From EX4572-165 sp964581795 (lineage in GTDB: Archaea; Thermoplasmatota; E2; DHVEG-1): a stretch of 39,675 nucleotides of DNA. Location: assembly GCA_964581795.1 (NCBI GenBank), contig CAZOPW010000011.1, positions 1-39,675 of the forward strand, in the 5' to 3' direction. Below are positions 34,107 through 39,675 of this stretch, one piece after another (position 1 is the stretch's first letter; every line of letters starts with the position of its first letter). The notes beneath the pieces were generated by a model that ran no database searches, was not told the DNA's origin, and saw only the letters and a list, made by a program, of their open reading frames with translations. Both the position numbers and the translations under genes were made by a program.

Positions 34107-35249
34107 TTATGGATTCATGACCGTTGTATTTTCAAAATATTCAAAATCAAATTCCGTGAAATCTCCGGCTTTTTTATTAGGAATTGGCATTAATCGGGCA
34201 GATAATGGTTTATGTAGCTTTTCTGAAAGCGATGCCACATCAAATAATATACCATATAATGTTTCAACGCTTATATCTCCAGGTAATGGAATTGTGTCCA
34301 GACCAGTTCCGCATACAGAAGAATACAATAATAATTTGGTAAGTGATAGTTTCCCTTCCTTGTTTCTTCTCGCTAAACCACTATCCTCCATTACAGGAAG
34401 CATTAACCCGGTGTAACCACACTGTGTTATTGATAAATCTTGTAGGACAGATGTAATTAATCGAGCAGCTGAAAGACTTCCCGGACTACCAAAAGTATCA
34501 ACAAATGGTAACTTTTCAATACCATATACAAGACTTTCATTTGGATGAACTGATGGACTAATGGACGCATCAATTCCATGGAACTTTAACCTTGTCTGTT
34601 CACTAGCTTCAATTGCTAATTTTTCAATTTGTTGATATTCATTATTTAATGTTTCAAATAATCGTTCATGGGCTTCTTCATAGCTTTGAGACGAAGAAAA
34701 AATGTTTGCGATGACATCACCATTTTCACAACCAATTCCAAAAGAAGGGGGGCCTTGATGAAATGAAGCTGGATAAAACGGTGTATTTGCTGTAACATGA
34801 CATAATGCTGCGAATCGAAGATTAGCAAAACCTTGTTTTTCTAATGTTGAAATGGTGTTTATCTGCTGAGCTGTTTTATAAGCAAGTTCTGTTTGAACAT
34901 TATTATTTCTGATAAGATTAACGGTGCAGAATCCTTGTGGAAATGTTTTTAAAAAATCTGGTACTAGAGAAATATGATCTGTTGAAGAAATAGGGCCAAT
35001 ATTGAAATAATCAAATTCTTTTGGACACAATGATTGTAATAATTGACATGTGTTAAAAAGATCTGTTTTTGTTGATGCAAAAGATTCCCATGGTTGAGTA
35101 CTCAACCGAATTGTTTGAACCGTATATCCTTGTTGTTCAAGATAATCCTTGATTTTTTGAGTGTCTTTTGCGAATTGTTTTCCTTTTTTTTCTGTTGTTG
35201 ACAAAGAATTTGATACGTTAAACCCTGTTGTAATTGTTCTAATTTTCAT
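34107..35249 (-). CDS. DUF711 family protein (UPF0210)
   Basis: 380 residues from the ATG at 35249, preferred over an upstream TTG because GAGGAG sits four to five bases before it. Blocks KIRTITTGFNVSNSLST, GPPSFGIGCENGDVIANIF and GTGLDTIPLPGDISVETLYG, ending in SARLMPIPNKKAGD, mark this widespread family. Its biochemical role is unknown, though a glycyl-radical-enzyme-like fold is reported for the family. Follows Pop5 on the same strand (32 bases), in a run with PCNA. Confidence 0.8.
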   Translation of the reverse strand: MKIRTITTGFNVSNSLSTTEKKGKQFAKDTQKIKDYLEQQGYTVQTIRLSTQPWESFASTKTDLFNTCQLLQSLCPKEFDYFNIGPISSTDHISLVPDFLKTFPQGFCTVNLIRNNNVQTELAYKTAQQINTISTLEKQGFANLRFAALCHVTANTPFYPASFHQGPPSFGIGCENGDVIANIFSSSQSYEEAHERLFETLNNEYQQIEKLAIEASEQTRLKFHGIDASISPSVHPNESLVYGIEKLPFVDTFGSPGSLSAARLITSVLQDLSITQCGYTGLMLPVMEDSGLARRNKEGKLSLTKLLLYSSVCGTGLDTIPLPGDISVETLYGILFDVASLSEKLHKPLSARLMPIPNKKAGDFTEFDFEYFENTTVMNP

Positions 35250-35281
35250 TTTACTCCTCAACGTTTTCTTTTATTTTTTAA

Positions 35282-35623
35282 TTATTTTTTTGCTAAGGCA
35301 TTATTTGTATCATGTTTTTGAATTAGTGATTTAATCGTTCCAGATGTCGCAATTGTTTTTATTAAAACAGGATGAGAATTAATCTGGTTTATTGATTTAA
35401 GCAGCGTTATTGCTGATTGTTTTTCAGTGTGTTTACTTCTTAAAATTCCTTTTTCTCCGTTAAACCTTGTTAAAAAAAATCGTTTTTCTTTTAAGGAACA
35501 ATGAAAAAGTGAATTACATTTCAATCGCAATGCGTTGATCATATCTTTTCGTTGAATCGGAATTACAACTTCATCTGCTTGAATGGTAAAAAGGATATAT
35601 CGTGGTCGAAATTCTCGAGTCAT
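35282..35623 (-). CDS. rnp2: Ribonuclease P protein component 2 (Pop5)
   Basis: 113 residues, normal for archaeal Pop5/Rpp14 family. Visible marks: EFRPRYILFTIQ at the N-terminus, MINALRLKCNSLFHCS helix, GILRSKHTEKQSAITLLKSI, and the C-terminal TIATSGTIKSL. Pop5 pairs with Rpp30 and supports the catalytic RNA in tRNA 5' processing. It lies 67 bases downstream of PCNA. Confidence 0.82.
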   Translation of the reverse strand: MTREFRPRYILFTIQADEVVIPIQRKDMINALRLKCNSLFHCSLKEKRFFLTRFNGEKGILRSKHTEKQSAITLLKSINQINSHPVLIKTIATSGTIKSLIQKHDTNNALAKK

Positions 35624-35690
35624 CTTTAATCAAATCAGGTAAATCTAAACAATAAAAAAAAGAGAGAATAAAAACTATTTCCTTTTTTAC

Positions 35691-36428
35691 TTATTCAGAT
35701 TCAATCCGAGGTGCTAATAAATAGGTGACATGACCTTTTTGATTAGCAATTGCAAATTCAACTCGAGTTGGGTTATCATTTCCCAGATGAATGGTTAAGG
35801 GTTCATTGTTTTTCACTGGTTTAATCATATTACTTAAATAATCAATACTAAACAAGCTTTTACAATTCCCATTTGCTGTTAATCCTTCAAGCATATCCTT
35901 AGATAAAGAGAGATTCACTGTGTCAGTATCTCCTTCAGCAGATAACTCAAAACTCTCCTTGTTCATTGTCAGTGCAAGGTGATCTGAAATTGCTTCTGAA
36001 GCACGGACTCCTTGAATCAATTCTGAAGCTTTCAATACGACTTTTCCAGGTAAATCAAGTGATGGCATTTTTGGATCGGGCATACCTGCAGTATCAATCA
36101 AGGCCATTTTACGAACAAGATTACCAATTTGAATGACTAGGCGATTTGCTTTTTCATCATACGTAAGTGAAACAGTGTCTCCACTGCTTGCCAGACGCAT
36201 GATCCCAGCGAATTTATCCATATCTACGCCGAGTTCCATCTCGTCAGCATCAAATTCTTCAAAAGCATCTTTTTCAATGGTTAAGTCTACCATCGCCACA
36301 TGGGCAGGATCAACAGCGCGTAAATTTATTCCCTTTTCCGAAACGTTGAATTTGACTTCATTGACCAGCGGTGATGTAACATCTATTAAATCTTTTAGTA
36401 TCTCTGATTTGGCTTTTGCATTGAACAT
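35691..36428 (-). CDS. pcn: PCNA sliding clamp
   Basis: 245 residues from the ATG at 36428, chosen because GGGGAGG lies about eight bases upstream; an in-frame ATG at 36449 would add MFGEAGK, which is not family-like. Two clamp domains: domain 1 with INLRAVDPAHVAMVDLTI, interdomain loop PDPKMPSLDLP, domain 2 with ELSAEGDTDTVNLSL and the C-terminal VTYLLAPRIESE. The trimeric ring tethers DNA polymerase, Fen1 and ligase. With RFC small subunit, priS, GINS and cdc6, the window holds five replication genes. Confidence 0.95.
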   Translation of the reverse strand: MFNAKAKSEILKDLIDVTSPLVNEVKFNVSEKGINLRAVDPAHVAMVDLTIEKDAFEEFDADEMELGVDMDKFAGIMRLASSGDTVSLTYDEKANRLVIQIGNLVRKMALIDTAGMPDPKMPSLDLPGKVVLKASELIQGVRASEAISDHLALTMNKESFELSAEGDTDTVNLSLSKDMLEGLTANGNCKSLFSIDYLSNMIKPVKNNEPLTIHLGNDNPTRVEFAIANQKGHVTYLLAPRIESE

Positions 36429-36561
36429 CTTTCCAGCCTCCCCAAACATATCAGACTGAGTAAATAATTGAAATGCACTCTGAGTTTATAACCTCTCCGG
36501 TAATTTTTAAAATAAATCATATGAACTACATGATTTGCTTCCTATGACACAGATGAATTAA

Positions 36562-36864
36562 TTAATCCTCACGCCATTTATGACCACATTTCGTGCACGT
36601 ATAAAAACGGCTTTCTGGTTCATCACTACCTCGCATTTGCCGTAACATCCAATATGCTTCATTATGACCACATTTTGGACAAACAATCTCTGTTTTCGGT
36701 AGAACGTTCATATCATCTTTGTTTTCAATAACGGTTACCTCTTTTTTCCGTTGTTTAGTCACAATGACATTGGATCCTTTTTTCTTCACCGTATGACCAC
36801 ATTTTTTACAAATGAGTTCGTCTCCATTGGGGTACATAAGAGATTTACACTTTGGACAAAACAT
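36562..36864 (-). CDS. tfs: Transcription factor S (TFS)
   Basis: 100 residues from the ATG at 36864, with CGGAGG seven bases upstream. The N-terminal zinc ribbon is MFCPKCKSLMYPNGDELIC with KCGH; the C-terminal TFIIS ribbon is IVCPKCGHNEAYWMLRQMRG then SDEPESRFYTCTKCGHKW. The acidic Asp-Glu in SDEPES is the cleavage-stimulating pair. TFS reactivates backtracked RNA polymerase. Its first 20 bases overlap the end of the NUDIX gene, so the two are cotranslated. Confidence 0.95.
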   Translation of the reverse strand: MFCPKCKSLMYPNGDELICKKCGHTVKKKGSNVIVTKQRKKEVTVIENKDDMNVLPKTEIVCPKCGHNEAYWMLRQMRGSDEPESRFYTCTKCGHKWRED

Positions 36865-37264
36865 CTTTTTTCCTCCGAATCGCATCTTTTACAATAATAT
36901 CATGATCAAAAGAAAGCTCTGGTAACATGTTGATTTGATGAAATCTAGCTTTCGCTGCATCATCTCCACTTGTTACAACCCCTTTCTTTTTTTCTAAAAT
37001 ATAGACTACACTAATTGTATGACCCCGAGGATCACGATTTGGATCAGAATAAACACCTAAAAGAGATTGAATTATTGTTTCTAATCCAGTTTCCTCTTTA
37101 ATTTCCCGAACAACTGCATTTTCAGTTGTCTCCCCATATTCAACAAATCCTCCTGGAAGCGCCCACATGCCTTGAAATGGAGGATATTTTCGTTGAACAA
37201 GAAGAATTTTATCATCCTTGAAAAGTACTCCATCAACAGTTATTTTTGGGGACTGAGAGGTCAT
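36845..37264 (-). CDS. NUDIX hydrolase
   Basis: 139 residues from the ATG at 37264; the upstream TTG at 37285 has no ribosome site. TTAAATA about 30 bases before the ATG suits a leaderless transcript. The NUDIX box begins GGFVEYGET and ends VVREIKEETGLE with the catalytic Glu residues complete. YSDPNRDPRGHTISVVYI resembles ADP-ribose pyrophosphatase-like members. Substrate may be ADP-ribose or an oxidised nucleotide. First gene of a pair with TFS. Confidence 0.85.
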   Translation of the reverse strand: MTSQSPKITVDGVLFKDDKILLVQRKYPPFQGMWALPGGFVEYGETTENAVVREIKEETGLETIIQSLLGVYSDPNRDPRGHTISVVYILEKKKGVVTSGDDAAKARFHQINMLPELSFDHDIIVKDAIRRKKDVLSKV

Positions 37265-37405
37265 GAGCCATTTGAATAGAACCAACAGTATTTAACTTTT
37301 CAGAATAAAATAAAGCCATAAAATACTGAAATTTAAATTGATAAATTAAGAACGTTGTTAAATTAGGAGATTAGAAAGAATAAAAAAATGAACATAATGA
37401 CGATT

Positions 37406-37531
37406 TTATTGCATCGATTGCCAAAACCGCGGCAAGTTTTTTTTCAGTTCATCTTTCCAAACGATAAATGCTGATTCATCAATATTGCCATTATGATCAA
37501 TTGTATAGATATTACCTTCGTTTTGGTGCAT
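37406..37531 (-). CDS. 41-residue ORF, possible gene remnant
   Basis: Reads MHQNEGNIYTIDHNGNIDES and ends KKNLPRFWQSMQ, soluble. The same frame stays open 15 codons upstream of the ATG (FPLNKWESELRKDIG) to a TAG, and that stretch reads like protein too, so this may be the 3' end of a decayed gene or a short protein starting at TTG. AGGAAGG lies before the ATG. No family recognised. Confidence 0.35.
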   Translation of the reverse strand: MHQNEGNIYTIDHNGNIDESAFIVWKDELKKNLPRFWQSMQ

Positions 37532-37711
37532 CCCTATATCCTTCCTCAATTCGCTTTCCCATTTGTTTAATGGGAACTAAACTAATGTATTCTTTTATTA
37601 ATGAATGTTTTCTTTAGGTGTCTATGTAGTTACTTATGTAGATGCTCTTTCTTTTGCTAATTTTATCAGTAAACCTAAAAAATGAGAACCGTATTCCCCC
37701 TATAACTTATT

Positions 37712-37785
37712 GGGCTCGTGGTCTAGTTGGTTATGACGTCGCCTTGACATGGCGGAGGTCGCCAGTTCAAATCTGGCCGGGCCCA
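37712..37785 (+). tRNA. tRNA-Val (GAC)
   Basis: 74 bases. Acceptor GGGCTCG pairs with CGGGCCC allowing one G-U pair. The D arm is GTCTAGTTGGTTATGACG, the anticodon loop TTGACAT gives GAC, the stem is TCGCC/GGCGG, and the T arm is GCCAG-TTCAAAT-CTGGC. Discriminator A, CCA not encoded, T-rich end follows. No intron. Confidence 0.93.
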
Positions 37786-37814
37786 TCTTTTTTAATTTAT
37801 TAGAATCTACTTTT

Positions 37815-39260
37815 TTAAATTATGATAGCTTGGAATAATCCAAAAACGAAATTAGAATTCAAAAAACCATTATATTGATTTGAAATGATGATTGATTTAT
37901 TTTGTAAGTGTTGTGGAACTTGTATTGGGGAATATGGGATTGCTATCACTTGTTTTGAAGTAAATTGAGTAACATCGTCAGTAATTGTCTGTAAATTTTT
38001 TATTGAACCAATAAAAAACATCGCAGACAATGATTTATTTTTTATGATATGGATTTTACTTAACCAACCATCTCCATTGATATTGCCTGCGATAACATAT
38101 TTATCATTATTTATCTGCTGTATTGAAAACGCTTTATCAATTGATGGTCCACCAAAGGTTTGGTTCCATTGTTCAACTCCCTTTTCGTCAGTTTTAAGAA
38201 TCCATGCATCTGATTTACCATTACCATATGAAAACGTGTATCCGCCAATGAGATATCCTTCATTTAAAGCAGGTTGCACAGCGTATCCTTCTTCAAAAGA
38301 TGATCCCCCAAACGAAGTATTCCATTGTTCATCTCCCATCTCATTTACTTTGAGTAACCATACATCATAGTTACCTGAACCATATGATTTTGTGGTTCCA
38401 CAGAGAATATATTCGTTTTCATCTCTTTCAATTGATCGTAAGAAATCTGTCTGTACTCCACCGTATCTTTTCATCCATATAACATTACTAGATTCATCAG
38501 TTTTTATTAAAAATCCATCTAAATCATCATGGACATTTAACAACTGACCAGTGAGAAGAAAACCGGAATCTTGCGCTTTAATAAGAGATAATCCATTGAT
38601 CATATCGGTATTAATTTGATTACCAACAGATTTTTCCCAAATTTTTTTCCCATATTCATCAACTTTTATTAAATAACAATCGGTGCGTGCTGCAGTTTCA
38701 GAATTTACAACAATGAGATATCCATTATCGCTGGTGTTGCAGGCAGAAGTTGCACAATCTGATCCATTAAAACTAATAGTTAGATTCCATTCAATATTCC
38801 CCATTGAATTTATATTAATCATACTAGCATCATAACTTCTCGTTTTTTCAGAATAAATTTGACCTACTGCAATAAAATTTCCGTCCATTGTTTGAATTAC
38901 ATCTAAACCTTGATCATGGGATAAACCGCCAAAAGATACATTCCACTCTTCAATACCGTCTTTATCAGTTTTCACTATCCACATGTCTTCTTTCCCTTGG
39001 CTATATGAGTAAGTATATCCAGTTATTATGAATCCATTATCTGATGTTTGCCGAACAGAAACAAACCCATCAGATGGAGATCCTCCAAATGTTTTATTCC
39101 ATTCTATAACTGCGGAGATATCAATGACCTGATTGCTATCAAAAAAATGTTTTTTTAACTCCGATCTTTGATTTAGAAATAAATCTGAACTAGTGCCTAC
39201 TGATGAAAGTATAATTAATAATACTACTAAACATGATGAAAAACATATTCTACTATTCAT
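37815..39260 (-). CDS. Secreted seven-repeat beta-propeller-like protein
   Basis: 481 residues from the ATG at 39260 (an upstream TTG is less likely). The N-terminal signal peptide (about 1-26, ICFSSCLVVLLIILSS) is followed by seven repeats of about 47-55 residues. Each begins near a Trp with an FGG-type turn (EWNKTFGG, EWNVSFGG, IWMKRYGG, QWNTSFGG, QWNQTFGG and two weaker) and contains NGF/NGY and GYTYSYGxGKxD-like segments. This is probably a seven-bladed propeller exposed outside the cell. The C-terminus is weakly hydrophobic. Function unknown; such repeat proteins are common among archaeal surface proteins. Confidence 0.75.
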   Translation of the reverse strand: MNSRICFSSCLVVLLIILSSVGTSSDLFLNQRSELKKHFFDSNQVIDISAVIEWNKTFGGSPSDGFVSVRQTSDNGFIITGYTYSYSQGKEDMWIVKTDKDGIEEWNVSFGGLSHDQGLDVIQTMDGNFIAVGQIYSEKTRSYDASMININSMGNIEWNLTISFNGSDCATSACNTSDNGYLIVVNSETAARTDCYLIKVDEYGKKIWEKSVGNQINTDMINGLSLIKAQDSGFLLTGQLLNVHDDLDGFLIKTDESSNVIWMKRYGGVQTDFLRSIERDENEYILCGTTKSYGSGNYDVWLLKVNEMGDEQWNTSFGGSSFEEGYAVQPALNEGYLIGGYTFSYGNGKSDAWILKTDEKGVEQWNQTFGGPSIDKAFSIQQINNDKYVIAGNINGDGWLSKIHIIKNKSLSAMFFIGSIKNLQTITDDVTQFTSKQVIAIPYSPIQVPQHLQNKSIIISNQYNGFLNSNFVFGLFQAIII

Positions 39261-39272
39261 GATTTTAACCAA

Positions 39273-39645
39273 TTAAAAATTATAAGAGAAAGACTATTTA
39301 AATCTTGTTTGTAGCCAAAGCACATTGAAAAAGAGATAAAAAAACACCTTTACATTTAGCAAAACTTATTTAACACCATATGAATTAATTGCTCGATAAA
39401 AAAAAGGCAAATCAACGATGTGGCCCTGAAGCTATCCATACATCAAAAACCACATGCTTTGTGGACACATTAACCTATTATGCCAGTATAGTCGAACTGA
39501 ACCAGATATATCAACAAAACAGTTATAAATAGTAAGCTTATACGCTATCAAACCTCAATTACAATCATCGTCTGATTGTTGCCTATGAAAAGAGGTAAAA
39601 TAACTAAGACCATATAAAATAACCAGAAATGGAGGTAGAAAGATT
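39273..39645. other. 373-base intergenic region upstream of EF-1A
   Basis: No gene found. It holds a small hairpin CCACA-TGCTT-TGTGG (39450-39464) flanked by ATGTG (39418-39422) and CACAT (39466-39470), the promoter noted at 39523, and the GGAGGT ribosome site at 39631-39636. A small RNA is possible but not supported further. Confidence 0.4.
39523..39531 (+). promoter_or_regulatory. TATA box upstream of EF-1A
   Basis: TTATAAATA, close to the archaeal consensus. Transcription would start near 39555, giving a leader of about 90 bases with GGAGGT ten bases before the EF-1A ATG. A second TATA-like ATATAAAA near 39612 is too close to the ribosome site to be the main signal. Confidence 0.45.
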
Positions 39646-39675
39646 ATGGCAGATAAACCACATATGAACTTAGCA
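39646..39675 (+). CDS. Translation elongation factor EF-1A, 5' end
   Basis: Only ten codons are in the window: MADKPHMNLA. Archaeal EF-1A proteins begin with this DKPHMNL sequence followed by the GHVDHGKS P-loop, which would lie just outside. GGAGGT at 39631-39636 and a good TATA box upstream fit a highly expressed gene. EF-1A carries aminoacyl-tRNA to the ribosome. Confidence 0.8.
   Translation, partial: MADKPHMNLA

Noticed and set aside
39418..39500. Possible C/D-box guide RNA upstream of EF-1A
   Set aside because: CTGA sequences are present but no C-box (TGATGA) is correctly placed; only a small hairpin remains.
1..39675. CRISPR arrays, insertion sequences or prophage genes
   Set aside because: No regularly spaced direct repeats, transposase or integrase motifs were found by reading both strands; only inverted repeats listed above.

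Overview
The window is archaeal chromosome, AT-rich (roughly one third G+C by eye) and densely coded. Euryarchaeal-type information-processing genes dominate: L44e, S27e, aIF2-alpha, Nop10, a PAC2-type proteasome assembly chaperone, GINS, primase small subunit, Orc1/Cdc6, RFC small subunit, PCNA, TFS, the RNase P protein Pop5 and the start of EF-1A. MptA-type GTP cyclohydrolase, geranylgeranyl reductase, cyclic 2,3-diphosphoglycerate synthetase, FIST proteins, PAS kinases and a secreted repeat protein suggest a mesophilic relative of the Thermoplasmatota. That placement is inference, not proof. Promoters are TATA-like (TTTAAATA, TTATAAATA), and genes are either leaderless or have GGAGG/GGTGA-type ribosome sites.

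Layout. 1-2.7 kb: end of a TatD-like hydrolase, then the conserved minus-strand operon L44e-S27e-aIF2alpha-Nop10-PAC2; two of these genes (Nop10, S27e) are small and easily missed. 2.9-6.1 kb: GINS and PriS, divergent from Orc1/Cdc6. 6.1-12.6 kb: an EndoIII-like glycosylase, then a plus-strand sensory run of a Roadblock/LC7-like protein, three tandem FIST paralogues, a GNAT-like protein and a small 2[4Fe-4S] ferredoxin. 12.6-18.8 kb, the most unusual part: geranylgeranyl reductase tail-to-tail with the ferredoxin, two paralogous membrane proteins of unknown family, a 42-residue ORF, a B12-binding radical SAM protein resembling RiPP-maturation C-methyltransferases, a double Lrp/AsnC regulator, and a 26-residue peptide gene with its own promoter and oligo-T end. 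18.8-22.9 kb: HAD phosphatase, YjbQ, a YqiA-like esterase, a small membrane protein, an HTH-PAS regulator and RFC small subunit. 22.9-26.8 kb: cDPG synthetase, isocitrate dehydrogenase family enzyme and MptA. 26.9-31.9 kb: tRNA-Thr, a stop-interrupted membrane ORF, a lone AsnC ligand domain beside an amino-acid permease, and a multi-PAS histidine kinase. 31.9-37.3 kb: transporters, a DUF711 protein, Pop5, PCNA, TFS and NUDIX. 37.4-39.7 kb: a small ORF, tRNA-Val, a seven-repeat secreted protein and the start of EF-1A.

The best candidate for an undescribed system is the 13.9-18.8 kb block (radical SAM enzyme, small peptides, paired membrane proteins, double Lrp regulator), read here as a possible archaeal ribosomal-peptide modification locus. 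Also notable are the Roadblock plus triple-FIST array, the ferredoxin/geranylgeranyl-reductase pair, and two unexplained inverted-repeat structures near 21.8 and 25.8 kb. No CRISPR array, rRNA or insertion sequence was seen.
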